Origin: Candidatus Melainabacteria bacterium
Lineage (GTDB): Bacteria > Cyanobacteriota > Vampirovibrionia > Obscuribacterales > Obscuribacteraceae
Assembly: GCA_003151275.1 (NCBI GenBank)
Contig: PLXC01000020.1
Span: 62,001-126,000 of the forward strand
DNA length: 64,000 nucleotides
Direction of reading: 5' to 3'
Positions 26,402-35,344 of this stretch are shown here, piece after piece; position 1 is the first letter of the stretch; each line of letters begins with the position of its first letter. The position numbers and the translations under genes were made by a program. The notes under the pieces were generated by a model. The model worked only from the letters and a program-made list of their open reading frames with translations. It made no database searches and had not been told where the DNA came from.

Positions 26402-28057
26402 ATGCAAAGCCGCAAAATCAATAAACCGCGCAGCAAACGGACAGGTTCCTGGGTACGTGTTCGAGGCGGGCCTATTGTCGCCTGTATTGACATGGGTACA
26501 AATTCCTTTCACATGGTCGTCTGCCAGGCCACCCCAGAACGGGATCATTTTGAAGTCATTACCAAAGTTAAAGAGGCGGTACCTTTCTTTAGACGCGCTT
26601 TGTCGGCTCATTTTATTGATGATGTAGCCATGCGATCCGCCTTGCGAATTTTAAAAGACATGCTCAAAAAAGCTACCGAAAACGATGCGACTACGGTCAT
26701 TGCGGTGGCTACCTCGGCCGTGCGTGAATCTAAGAATGGCGAGGAAGTGCTCCAAAGGATTCGCCAAGAACTAAAGTTAGACGCCAAAATGATCTCCGGA
26801 AAAGAAGAAGCCAGGCTGATTTACCTGGGAGTGCTGTGGAGCATGCCTGAGTTAAGCGATACTTTTGCCATTGTCGATATCGGCGGCGGTAGCACCGAAG
26901 TTATAGTTGGCGATAGAATTCAGACGTTCTTTACTGAGTCGTACAAGCTTGGCGCGGCCCGCTTAACACAACGCTTCTTTAAGAAAGGCGAGCCGACAGA
27001 AAGTAGCATCCGTGAACTTCATGATGAAGTTCGTGGCGTTCTGCGTCCGGCTGCAGCCCGAGTCGAAAGTGTCGGGGGATTCGGTAAGTTGATTGGCACC
27101 TCAGGAACTGTGCAAGCTCTAGCCAAAATTGATCGTGAACGATTAAGGCGACCCTATGCCGAGTTGCACGGTTGGACGCTCAACATTGACCGACTGGCAA
27201 GCATCGTCCAGTATCTCGAAGAGGCGTCGTTGAAGGGTGATCGCATCAAGGGAGTTAGCGCTGATCGAAATCAGACTGTCCTGGCCGGAGCCATTGTTTT
27301 GCTCGAGACAATGCGGTCCTTTAGGGCCACGGAAACCATTGTCTGTTCGGCGGCTCTGCGAGAAGGTGTAATCGTCGATCGGTTTTTGCAAACCGGTTGG
27401 CTTAACGCTGGTCTGGATCACCACCGCGATCCACGATCTTCCAGCGTTCATGCCTTGCTTGATAAATATCACGGGAGCTTTGAACATGCTGAACAAGTAG
27501 CGCGTCTTTCAAGTGAAATATTCCTCCAAACGCGAGGAGTCCTTCACGAATATTCGGAGGAGGTTGGACATTTACTGTGGTCAGCTGCCATGTTGCACGA
27601 CGTGGGAATGTTCATTGGTCGAAATGGGCATCATAAGCACTCTTATTACTTGATCCGAAATGGTGGAATGCTTGGCCACTCTGAAGAAGACGTGGCGGTA
27701 ATTGCAAGCATCGCCCGTTACCATCGTGGAAGTGAACCTAAAGACTCACACGAAGCCTATTTCACCATCGCCCCTGAAGAACGAAAAGTGATGTGGGATA
27801 TGGCCGCCATCCTCAGACTCGCTGAGGCGTTAGATCGCAGTCATCGACAGGTCGTCAAAAATCTCTCGGTAGTTATTGAAGGCGTGCCCGGAAACTCGAT
27901 GTCAGTTGCGACGATGAAACTAAACATTGACGTTGTCCCAGGTGAAAATTCCTATTCAGAAGCATGGGCGCTAAATGAAAAGAAGAGCTTCTTTGAAGAC
28001 CGCTTTCGCGTTAAGCTTGAGCTGACTGTGGGCGCGGAAAAGGTTTCAGCCCGCTGA
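26402..28057 (+). CDS. Ppx/GppA-family phosphatase with HD domain
   Basis: This protein of about 551 residues has an ASKHA-fold Ppx/GppA domain in its N-terminal 310 residues, with IVACIDMGTNSFHMVV as the phosphate-binding loop, VIAVATSAVRES, the FAIVDIGGGSTEVIV loop and GTSGTVQAL. A C-terminal HD domain (about 345-520) has AAMLHDVGMFIG and KHSYYLIRNG. It likely hydrolyses polyphosphate or pppGpp. I place the start at 26402 because the longer frame to 26153 overlaps the divergent methyltransferase gene; an ATG at 26339 is also possible. Confidence 0.92.
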   Translation: MQSRKINKPRSKRTGSWVRVRGGPIVACIDMGTNSFHMVVCQATPERDHFEVITKVKEAVPFFRRALSAHFIDDVAMRSALRILKDMLKKATENDATTVIAVATSAVRESKNGEEVLQRIRQELKLDAKMISGKEEARLIYLGVLWSMPELSDTFAIVDIGGGSTEVIVGDRIQTFFTESYKLGAARLTQRFFKKGEPTESSIRELHDEVRGVLRPAAARVESVGGFGKLIGTSGTVQALAKIDRERLRRPYAELHGWTLNIDRLASIVQYLEEASLKGDRIKGVSADRNQTVLAGAIVLLETMRSFRATETIVCSAALREGVIVDRFLQTGWLNAGLDHHRDPRSSSVHALLDKYHGSFEHAEQVARLSSEIFLQTRGVLHEYSEEVGHLLWSAAMLHDVGMFIGRNGHHKHSYYLIRNGGMLGHSEEDVAVIASIARYHRGSEPKDSHEAYFTIAPEERKVMWDMAAILRLAEALDRSHRQVVKNLSVVIEGVPGNSMSVATMKLNIDVVPGENSYSEAWALNEKKSFFEDRFRVKLELTVGAEKVSAR

Positions 28058-28115
28058 GCTGAGCTAGACAGGCTGCCAGAAGACCTCTCCCGATAGCCTG
28101 CGATTGACAGAACTC

Positions 28116-28190
28116 AGCCGATATCGGTTTAGAATCGAAGAAAATCCTAAACCGATATCGGTTTAGATCCGACGAACATAAACCGATAAA
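28116..28190. repeat. Palindrome cluster D: one exact, one imperfect copy and a half-site
   Basis: The imperfect AGCCGATATCGGTT is at 28116-28129, the exact copy at 28150-28163, and a half-site AACCGATA near 28181-28188. Starts are 34 and 31 bp apart. This is the only cluster between convergent genes, so it cannot be a simple promoter element here. Confidence 0.9.
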
Positions 28191-28242
28191 TTCTTAGCAG
28201 ACCAATAAGATATGCACCAAACCAGGCGTACGCATGACGTAT

Positions 28243-28893
28243 CTATTCTGTTTTACTGCCAGTAGCAGCAACTTTTGAATGCATGCTCTCAGCCATCTCT
28301 TTGATATGGGCCAGTCGTTTGTCCAGCTTCTTCTGAGTCAAGCCATTGAAGATCATTTTAGGCACAGGTACACCCATGTCCAGGTGCGTAGATAATTCTA
28401 ATATCGTCGCTTTGCCGTTTTCTGCGGGTGTAAAAATCCAGCTGCCTTCCATTGCTTTGAAGTGATCAGATTTCAAAAGCTTGTAATCGATTCTCTGGTT
28501 AGGCACTTCTGTGTGATGCATTAAACAAGTGGCTGAGCCAATCACAGGAAGTAAGCAGAATTTTTGTTCCAGTTTTTGTTCATTGACACCTTGCTCTATA
28601 ACCTTACTGTAGGCAATGTCAGGATCGTGTTTCCGTTCTTCATGGACCGAATACCAGACAACCTCAGGCGGTGCTTTGATGAGGATTTTAGACTGCACTC
28701 GATGTTTTTCTGAAGCGGGTTTTTCAACTGCGTCAATCATTTTTGGCGCCTCGCTTGCAGGAGCGTTAGTTTTTTGGCCTGGAAACTTGAACGCTTGCCC
28801 AGGCGGGATCACGCTCATTAACAATACTAGAACCGTAGTAGTAGTAAATACGGTGGCTCGGATCTTGGCGGACCTGATTTTGTACGAGTTCAA
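28243..28893 (-). CDS. Exported SRPBCC/START-like lipid-binding protein
   Basis: This 216-residue protein has an N-terminal hydrophobic signal or anchor (about residues 14-34, VFTTTTVLVLLMSVIPPG). It then carries an SRPBCC (polyketide cyclase/COQ10-like) domain from about 62: SKILIKAPPEVVWYSVHEE is the typical opening strand and helix. The family forms a hydrophobic pocket for lipids or aromatic ligands. A KLDKRLAHIKEMAE helix ends the domain. The ligand is unknown. It is transcribed alone. Confidence 0.83.
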   Translation of the reverse strand: MNSYKIRSAKIRATVFTTTTVLVLLMSVIPPGQAFKFPGQKTNAPASEAPKMIDAVEKPASEKHRVQSKILIKAPPEVVWYSVHEERKHDPDIAYSKVIEQGVNEQKLEQKFCLLPVIGSATCLMHHTEVPNQRIDYKLLKSDHFKAMEGSWIFTPAENGKATILELSTHLDMGVPVPKMIFNGLTQKKLDKRLAHIKEMAESMHSKVAATGSKTE

Positions 28894-29103
28894 GAAGTCT
28901 CCAGTGCTGACTAATAACGCACAGCGTCAGCGTTTCCTTTACTTGATAACTAGACTACCATAGCGCATGGCAACTTAATAGCAACCATGCCACCATTAGA
29001 AAATACTGAGCTTGAGCGGTTAGCAATCAGAAGCTTTGGAAGTCTCTGCAAACTACCGCTGCCACTGTGGAAATACACCTAGAGTCGGCGTTCGCAGCGG
29101 CTC

Positions 29104-29751
29104 TTAAACGCCGATTGGGAAAAAACGTGGCACCAATCGACGCCACTTCATATTTTCCGCGTAATCTTTGTAGCTTTGTCCCAGATTCTCGATTAGAAGT
29201 TGTTCTTCGTATTTAGCACGGCGCAGCCACAGAGGCGCGACCACGAAGATAGTGAACAGAGCTCCAAGCACAGATGTTGCGGCTAGTGAAGAGCCAAGCA
29301 GCGACTGGATGATACCCGAGTAAGCTGGATGCATCACAAGGCTCAGTAAACCTGTGTCTCGAACCGCATGGTTGTCCATTACTTCAGCGTCAGTTGAGAA
29401 CATTTCGCCCAGGGAATACCAACCTCCGATCATAAAGATCAATCCGCTGAGCAGGAATGCGCAGCCGACCCAAGATACGATGCTGACCAAACCAGTCGGC
29501 TCGCCGCTGGTCAGAGCGAAGAACGGCACTAGGTAAGGTGGCAAAACGCCCATGTAGGTTAGAAAGCCGATCGAAATAATAATCACGTTAGCAAGTGACA
29601 TCAACTGTGGTGCGCGCTGGATGAGAAAGTTTTGCTCATACTTGACTCCGGTTCCCCGGCGCGTGAAACCTTTAATTAACACCGGCGCGGATACCAGCGC
29701 ACCAAGGCCTAACAGGCTCAGTGCCACTATCGAAGGAGTGTTAATTGCCAC
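29104..29751 (-). CDS. Integral membrane methyltransferase, ICMT/PEMT-like
   Basis: This 215-residue protein has about five hydrophobic helices. Its C-terminal half carries the ICMT-like signature: LSLVMHPAYSGIIQS, then RAKYEEQLLIENLGQSYKDY and a final RRLVPRFFP. Such enzymes bind SAM at the membrane face and methylate lipids or prenylated substrates. It directly abuts the LolA-like gene upstream (29752), so the two are co-transcribed. The substrate is unknown. Confidence 0.88.
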   Translation of the reverse strand: MAINTPSIVALSLLGLGALVSAPVLIKGFTRRGTGVKYEQNFLIQRAPQLMSLANVIIISIGFLTYMGVLPPYLVPFFALTSGEPTGLVSIVSWVGCAFLLSGLIFMIGGWYSLGEMFSTDAEVMDNHAVRDTGLLSLVMHPAYSGIIQSLLGSSLAATSVLGALFTIFVVAPLWLRRAKYEEQLLIENLGQSYKDYAENMKWRRLVPRFFPIGV

Positions 29752-30528
29752 TTACTTGTCCCCCTTAATCGTGAAAACGTTATCTGATAGAGTAGCCGCT
29801 TTGAAATTGTTCCAAGTGCTGTGAGCCCACAAAGATCCGTCTTTGTAATCCCACCATTCAACCGGCAAATTCGTTTCGGGATCAAACAGGGCTCGTTTGA
29901 ACAACGCTCCGCTCGGACCGCCTTTGTAAAGTTCGAAGACATTTACTTTTTCGGGTCGGTTGCCGACCTGACCAGGAGTCTCTGTCATGCGGGGATAATC
30001 GCCACTCTTGATGTAACCCTCCACTGCCTCAGCCAAAGAAACGAAATCAGATTTGACCATTGGCCAGCCGTTTGCCGATAAGAGCATGTTGCTGTCCGGT
30101 GAAAGAGTGGCTGTGAAAAATTTCAAGGCACCACCGGTGTGCGCCCTAACTTTCCCGTCTGCTGTTAACACGGCTACTGATCCCTTTTTAGGACCGCCTG
30201 TTTGTTCGATTCGTAACAGCCTTTTCTTTTTGAAAAAGAGATTGCCCGTATCTGTAGTGGTGCCGTCACTCTTATAGACTGTCATTTGATAATTGAATTG
30301 ATAGCTGTTGTAAGCTTCTGATGCCTTTAGCCAATTGTCGATCAACGGCTTTCCATCTTTCATGGCGTTGGCAAAAGTTTCACGTGATAAACCGGCCGCA
30401 TTTCCGAGTAATTCTTTCTTGCCTGCTCGCCCAAAGGCGGCCGGAGCAAAAGCGAAGACAACCAGTGCCATCATGCATAGTAAGAGTCCCAGAAGTTTTG
30501 TGGCGACGGGGCTACTGCAATGTTTCAA
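29752..30528 (-). CDS. Exported LolA-like / DUF1571-type lipoprotein-carrier protein
   Basis: This 258-residue protein has a signal peptide (LLGLLLCMMALVVFAFAPAAFG, cleavage near residue 33). The mature part is beta-rich and resembles the LolA/DUF1571 half-barrel: YQMTVYKSDGTTTDTGNLFF, RLLRIEQ, DPETNLPVEWWDYKDGSLW. It probably binds lipid or lipoprotein outside the cytoplasm. It lies between a helical protein gene (4-bp gap) and the membrane methyltransferase gene (no gap), suggesting a joint lipid-related role. Confidence 0.8.
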   Translation of the reverse strand: MKHCSSPVATKLLGLLLCMMALVVFAFAPAAFGRAGKKELLGNAAGLSRETFANAMKDGKPLIDNWLKASEAYNSYQFNYQMTVYKSDGTTTDTGNLFFKKKRLLRIEQTGGPKKGSVAVLTADGKVRAHTGGALKFFTATLSPDSNMLLSANGWPMVKSDFVSLAEAVEGYIKSGDYPRMTETPGQVGNRPEKVNVFELYKGGPSGALFKRALFDPETNLPVEWWDYKDGSLWAHSTWNNFKAATLSDNVFTIKGDK

Positions 30529-30532
30529 ATTC

Positions 30533-31267
30533 CTATCCTCGTTTGTTTTGGGCTAGACTGAGATCTTTTTTGCTTGCAGGCATTCCCGTCTGAGGGCATT
30601 GCAAGAAAGCAAACACAGCCTGTAACACCGTTTCCACTGGTTGTGGCAGTTGGTCCGTAGAATGTTCGTCAAGGTCCTGAAGCATCCGCTTTAACCACAA
30701 CGCGTGTTTTGTTTGTGGTTTGGTATGAAGGTGTAGCCATTTTAGCCCTTCTTCGATTTCTTCCTGTGAATAAGAAGAGCCGCACTCGTCGAAGTATCGC
30801 TCGAACAGTGGTAAAGCAGATCGGCAAAACGCTGTCGCCGCCAGTTCGGCCGTCACAATTGCCAAAATTCCGTCATGATAATTGGGGCTGTGGCAATAGT
30901 TGCGCATTACTTCACAAAGATGTTGGGTCGACGCACTTGGTATTTCAGACGCAAGTTCATCGAGATTTAGGCGGGCTAATTGACATTGCTTTACGAAAAG
31001 TCCTTGATAAATTCGTTCATCGTCAGACAGTTCGTTTAACAGAGACCTGGCCGCATCCATCTGCGGCGGTAAGGCATCCCGCACGGCGGCGATATTTTCA
31101 GGTAACTCTTGAATAAAGTGCCACAACTGTCGGCAACATTTACGACCTGATTGAAAAGTTTCGATGGTGTCATCTTGAGTGGACAAAATGGAGCTGTTTG
31201 AACAACCCCAATTGATTTGGCGAAGTAAGCTCGGCATCCAGCCAGGCAAGTGCCGCATAGTGAACAT
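30533..31267 (-). CDS. Alpha-helical protein, possible heme-oxygenase/TenA-like fold
   Basis: This 244-residue, almost entirely helical protein is first in a three-gene operon. Residues 45-215 follow the pattern of heme-oxygenase-like diiron proteins: a Glu in VTAELAATAFCR, then LHLHTKPQTKHALWLKRML, where the two His positions match the HxxxDxxxH-type helix of that fold. The usual Asp is not present. The first 30 residues (GWMPSLLRQINWG) are unlike the rest. I would not assign a reaction. Confidence 0.62.
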   Translation of the reverse strand: MFTMRHLPGWMPSLLRQINWGCSNSSILSTQDDTIETFQSGRKCCRQLWHFIQELPENIAAVRDALPPQMDAARSLLNELSDDERIYQGLFVKQCQLARLNLDELASEIPSASTQHLCEVMRNYCHSPNYHDGILAIVTAELAATAFCRSALPLFERYFDECGSSYSQEEIEEGLKWLHLHTKPQTKHALWLKRMLQDLDEHSTDQLPQPVETVLQAVFAFLQCPQTGMPASKKDLSLAQNKRG

Positions 31268-31498
31268 CCTTTAATTTAGTCGCTTAACCCAGATGAATAC
31301 TTTACTACGTGAGCCGCTTGGCAAGATTTCAAGAAGCTAATAATTGTCGCCCCACCGCTTCCTTGCTAATGATTCGTAATCAATCAGCGCTTTTGGAAGC
31401 AAAGTGGTGTTAGACTCAAGCGAGGCGCACCGTTAGCGCGCTTTTGCCAGCGCATCTTACAGTTCCGTGTTTGAAATTTAGTGGAGTAAATCGTCGCG

Positions 31499-32440
31499 GT
31501 GTCGAAAGATTTAGTTTCAATTCCTTTGCCAGACCTGAAGCCATTTCCAGGCTCAAGTATCGAACCACAAATTGAGTGGATTAAAGGCAGCGACGCGCAG
31601 CAATTAGCCTGCAGAGTCTGGAGAGGGCAACCCGACTTACCAGTTGTTGTTTATTTACATGGCATTGAAGGTCATAGCCAGTGGTTCCAAAATACGGCCA
31701 GCGTTCTCAACCAACGTGGTATCACCGTCTATGCTCCTGATCGTCGCGGTTCAGGTCTAAATTCCCGTGACCGCGGCCACTTGATGAGCTACAAAGCCCT
31801 GCTTGGCGACATTGAAATAATCTTACGCACGGTAGCCGCCCAACATATCGGTCAGGCTATTTTTTTGATCGGTAACTGCTGGGGCGGAAAACCAGCATCG
31901 GTGATCGCCAGCGACAGTTACAAAACGACAGATCTTGGAAAATTACCGGCCTTGTCCGGCTTAGTTCTAACCTGCCCGGCAATTCATACTAAAGTAGACT
32001 TTGATTGGCAGACCAAACTCCAGATCGGCTATTGCTGTTTTAAGGGCGATCAACATGCTCGCAAACTTTTGGCTATTCCAATAGAGCCTTACATGTTTAC
32101 AAATAATCCCGCTTATCTTGAGTTTATAAAAAAGGATCCATTGAGGCTTCTTGAAGCTACGACTAAGTTTTATTTCGAACAATTCCTGCTCACTCAAAGA
32201 GCGAAAAGAGTGGCGCCAGACTTGAAATTGCCGATCCTGCTAATTCAGTCCGGCAATGACGAGATTGTCAATCTCTCGGCGCTCGACAAATGGTATGCAA
32301 ACATCAAAGCCATAAATAAGTCGCTGCGGATGTTTCCGGACGCGGCTCACAGCATTGATTTTGATCCTCGCTGGTTCGGAGAATATAGTCAGCTTCTTGG
32401 CGATTGGATCCTCGCCCGTGCACCAGGTGCAGTGGCATGA
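31499..32440 (+). CDS. Alpha/beta hydrolase with Cys at the nucleophile position
   Basis: This 313-residue protein starts at GTG, with GGAG 12 bases upstream. VVYLHGIEGHSQWF forms the oxyanion-hole HG motif. The nucleophile elbow reads GNCWGG (about residue 126), so the nucleophile would be Cys, as in dienelactone hydrolases, rather than Ser. The acid is probably in QSGNDEIV and the His in DAAHSIDF near 285. It resembles monoacylglycerol-lipase-type hydrolases overall. It is the first gene of the 31.5-40.2 kb cluster, and the next gene overlaps its stop (ATGA). Confidence 0.9.
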   Translation: MSKDLVSIPLPDLKPFPGSSIEPQIEWIKGSDAQQLACRVWRGQPDLPVVVYLHGIEGHSQWFQNTASVLNQRGITVYAPDRRGSGLNSRDRGHLMSYKALLGDIEIILRTVAAQHIGQAIFLIGNCWGGKPASVIASDSYKTTDLGKLPALSGLVLTCPAIHTKVDFDWQTKLQIGYCCFKGDQHARKLLAIPIEPYMFTNNPAYLEFIKKDPLRLLEATTKFYFEQFLLTQRAKRVAPDLKLPILLIQSGNDEIVNLSALDKWYANIKAINKSLRMFPDAAHSIDFDPRWFGEYSQLLGDWILARAPGAVA

Positions 32441-33627
32441 GAATCGCCTCGATTGACTCCTTTTTGATTACGCTTCCATTCCGCTTCGCCTTTAAGCACA
32501 GTTTGGCATCGCGCAGTCAATCGGAAAATTTGATCGTGCGTGTTGTTATTACCGATGGTGAAAAGTCATTTGTCGGCTACGGGGAAGGCATCCCCAGAGA
32601 CTACGTGACCGGGGAAAGTCCTGACGGTGCAGTCCGATCGGTCAGTAAAGAATATGTTCCTCTCTTTCTAAACCGCAGTTTCGATGATGTGCAACAAGTG
32701 GTATCCGCCTTGCAGTTAGAATGGGCAAAACTGCAGTTGGACAGCCGACCTCAAGGAGCTTCCTGGTGCGCCTTCGAGCTGGCCTTGCTCGACGCTGCCG
32801 GCAAGTGCGCCGGCAAGTCTGTTTCTGAGTTGATCGGCGGCGGGCCGCCAGATACCGGTGCCATCAGATACGGTGCGGTTATTCCTTTTGGCGGCAAAAA
32901 AGCACTGTTAGCGATGCTCTGGTTTTATAAGTTATACGGCTTTCAGACCGTCAAGATTAAGGTGGGCAGAGATCTTGACTTGGACCTTTATCGACTGCGC
33001 CTGGCCAGGGCAGTGTTAGGACCAAATGTCACTCTGCGAGTTGATGCCAACTGTGCCTGGTCGCTTGATGAAACTCTTCACGCGGCGGAACAGATGAGAC
33101 CTTTCGGCGTCCAATCTTATGAGCAACCTGTACCAGCGGATCAGTTTGCTGGGCTGGCTGATATCACCAAAGCAATTCCTGAACAAATCCTGGCGGATGA
33201 ATCTTTGTGTACAGTTAACGACGCTCGCTATCTAGCGAAAAACAAGATTTGCAGCGCTTTCAACATTCGCGTTTCAAAGGTGGGTGGCATTCTGGCCGCA
33301 CGCCAAATTGCGGCAATTGCCCGTCAGGCTAACATCGCCTGTCACATGGGTGCTCAGGTGGGTGAAAGCGGCATTCTCAGCGCCGCCGGACGCGCTTTCG
33401 CGGCACTGGAACCGCGTTTCGACAACTATGAAGGCTCGAACAATCTGTTTCTTTTGCAACAAGACATTACCGACGAAAACTTAAATGTTGGCTTCGGAGG
33501 GATCGGCAAACCCCTAAAAAACACTGGTTTGGGAGTGAGTGTGAAAAACGAGCGTCTGCAACAATTTTTCAATTCAGGATCGCTAAATGATCTCCAGCCG
33601 CCGCTCATTCATGAGCGCATTATATGA
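32437..33627 (+). CDS. Enolase-superfamily enzyme, dipeptide epimerase/muconate cycloisomerase-like
   Basis: This is a 396-residue protein from the ATG that overlaps the previous stop. The barrel shows the catalytic KxK (VKIKVG, about residue 165), metal ligands in RVDANCAW, EQPV and LADESL, and the second catalytic Lys in VSKVGG. This pattern fits the muconate-lactonising subgroup: L-Ala-D/L-Glu epimerase, N-acyl amino acid racemase or o-succinylbenzoate synthase. Its place next to a GH3-type adenylating enzyme favours an amino-acid or peptide-like substrate, by inference only. Confidence 0.9.
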   Translation: MRIASIDSFLITLPFRFAFKHSLASRSQSENLIVRVVITDGEKSFVGYGEGIPRDYVTGESPDGAVRSVSKEYVPLFLNRSFDDVQQVVSALQLEWAKLQLDSRPQGASWCAFELALLDAAGKCAGKSVSELIGGGPPDTGAIRYGAVIPFGGKKALLAMLWFYKLYGFQTVKIKVGRDLDLDLYRLRLARAVLGPNVTLRVDANCAWSLDETLHAAEQMRPFGVQSYEQPVPADQFAGLADITKAIPEQILADESLCTVNDARYLAKNKICSAFNIRVSKVGGILAARQIAAIARQANIACHMGAQVGESGILSAAGRAFAALEPRFDNYEGSNNLFLLQQDITDENLNVGFGGIGKPLKNTGLGVSVKNERLQQFFNSGSLNDLQPPLIHERII

Positions 33628-33636
33628 GGCAAAACC

Positions 33637-35304
33637 TTGTTTAAGAATCTAGATATTGCAGCTGGTCAAGCCTTTCGCGCCTCCACGCACGTGCGACGTT
33701 TCAACAAGGCGCTGCGCAATCCCAGGCTGGCCCAAGAGCAGAAACTCTTAGAAATTATCCGGGCCAATGAAAACACTGTATTTGGCAAGAAGCATGGCTT
33801 CGATAAGATCCACTCAATAAAAGAATATCAAAGCCGGGTCGGGGCCAATAAATATGAAGACTTGCATCCTTACATTGAAGCTTTAAAAAATGGAAAACGC
33901 AATCAGCTCACAACTGAACAGCCATTTATGTTTGCCACTACGAGTGGCACCACCGCCCAACCAAAGTTCATCCCGATCACCGAGGCGCACCTCAAAGATT
34001 ACACGCACGCTTTCCAGATTCACAATTACCAGATGATTGTGGATCATCCGCAGTCTGCTGTTGGCAAATTCCTGATCATCACCTCCAATGACGAGGAAGG
34101 TCTGGTCGAAAGCGGCGCTCCGTATGGTGCCGTGTCCGGTCTTCTAAGCAAGCGGCAGTCGCCGATAATTAGGCGTCATTTCTCGGTGCCATACGAGTTG
34201 TGTAAGATCAAAGACGTAGATATGAAATACTATCTGATGTTGAGAATCGCCATGGCCCAAGACGTCACGGCCGTAGTTTGCTGCAATCCGTCTAGCCTGT
34301 TACTTTTGGCGGATCAACTAAAGGAACATGCAAATGACCTGGTCGCCGATCTTTGCGACGGCACCGTTAAATCAATCTATGCCCCACCAGCTCATCTGTC
34401 TGCTGCTTTCGAGAAATATCTAAGACCCGATCGAGAGAAAGCGGTGCAATTGGAAAGACTGCTTGAGCAAAATGGTTATTTGAGCCCGCAAATTCTCTGG
34501 CCCAATTTAAGCGCTTTGATCTGCTGGAAGGGCGGTCCCATGTCGTTCTACGTCGAACGATTGCCTGAATTTTTCGGCGATATTCCGGTGCGTGACTTCG
34601 GCTACATGGCCAGCGAAGGGCGCGGTTCCATTCCGCTGTCATCAGATGGCGCCGGCGGTGTTGTTGCTGTGACCAGCCACTTCTTTGAGTTTGTCGAAGA
34701 AGATGATTTGGATTCGACTTCTCCCGCTTTCCTGACTGCCGATCAGCTGCAAGTCGGCTGTCGATACTACATTTATTTCACGACGAATTCAGGACTCTAT
34801 CGCTACGACATCAACGATCTCATTGAAGTGGTCTCTATGAAGGAAAACACTCCGATTATTCAGTTCGTTCGAAAAGGGCTTGGAATAAGCTCAATTACGG
34901 GCGAAAAACTGACTGAAGAACAAGTGCTTGTGGCGCTCAAATTGGCTGTGAGACAGTTGAATCTTGCCGAGATCAGTCACTTCACTTCCGAAGTTGAGCT
35001 TGGCTTCCCACCTCATTACGTTTGCTTTGCTGAGTTGAACGCCAGCCTGCCTGAATCGATGAAAAACGAGTTCATTAGAATATTTGATCATTCTCTTAAA
35101 ATGCAAAATCCCGAGTATGCTGACAAACGCTCTACTAAGCGTCTGGGTATGCCTGAATTAAGAACCCTCCCTTCAGGAACCTACATGAGGTTGAGACAAC
35201 AAAGGGTAGAAGAAGGAGCCCCAGAGGCCCAGGTTAAAATACCTTTGCTTAGTTCGCCTAAATCCTTTTCTCAAAGGCTGGCACTCTTGGAAGCCTCTTG
35301 CTGA
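33637..35304 (+). CDS. GH3-family acyl-adenylating / acyl-amido synthetase
   Basis: This 555-residue protein starts at TTG with GAGG 7 bases upstream, 9 bp after the epimerase. It matches the GH3 family known from plant auxin and jasmonate conjugation: FATTSGTTAQPKFIPIT is the ATP-binding loop (about residue 103), YMASEGRGSIPL the second adenylate motif (about 325) and LYRYDINDLIEV the third (about 388). GH3 enzymes activate a carboxylate with ATP and pass it to an amino acid. The bacterial members are little studied and the substrate here is unknown. Confidence 0.92.
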   Translation: MFKNLDIAAGQAFRASTHVRRFNKALRNPRLAQEQKLLEIIRANENTVFGKKHGFDKIHSIKEYQSRVGANKYEDLHPYIEALKNGKRNQLTTEQPFMFATTSGTTAQPKFIPITEAHLKDYTHAFQIHNYQMIVDHPQSAVGKFLIITSNDEEGLVESGAPYGAVSGLLSKRQSPIIRRHFSVPYELCKIKDVDMKYYLMLRIAMAQDVTAVVCCNPSSLLLLADQLKEHANDLVADLCDGTVKSIYAPPAHLSAAFEKYLRPDREKAVQLERLLEQNGYLSPQILWPNLSALICWKGGPMSFYVERLPEFFGDIPVRDFGYMASEGRGSIPLSSDGAGGVVAVTSHFFEFVEEDDLDSTSPAFLTADQLQVGCRYYIYFTTNSGLYRYDINDLIEVVSMKENTPIIQFVRKGLGISSITGEKLTEEQVLVALKLAVRQLNLAEISHFTSEVELGFPPHYVCFAELNASLPESMKNEFIRIFDHSLKMQNPEYADKRSTKRLGMPELRTLPSGTYMRLRQQRVEEGAPEAQVKIPLLSSPKSFSQRLALLEASC

Positions 35305-35344
35305 ACTAAATCAAATACTAATTAAGAGGATTGAAACTGATTGT

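Noticed and set aside
28116..28163. Palindromes as a bidirectional terminator between convergent genes
   Set aside because: No T tract follows either copy, and all other clusters lie upstream of genes, so a terminator role does not explain the family.
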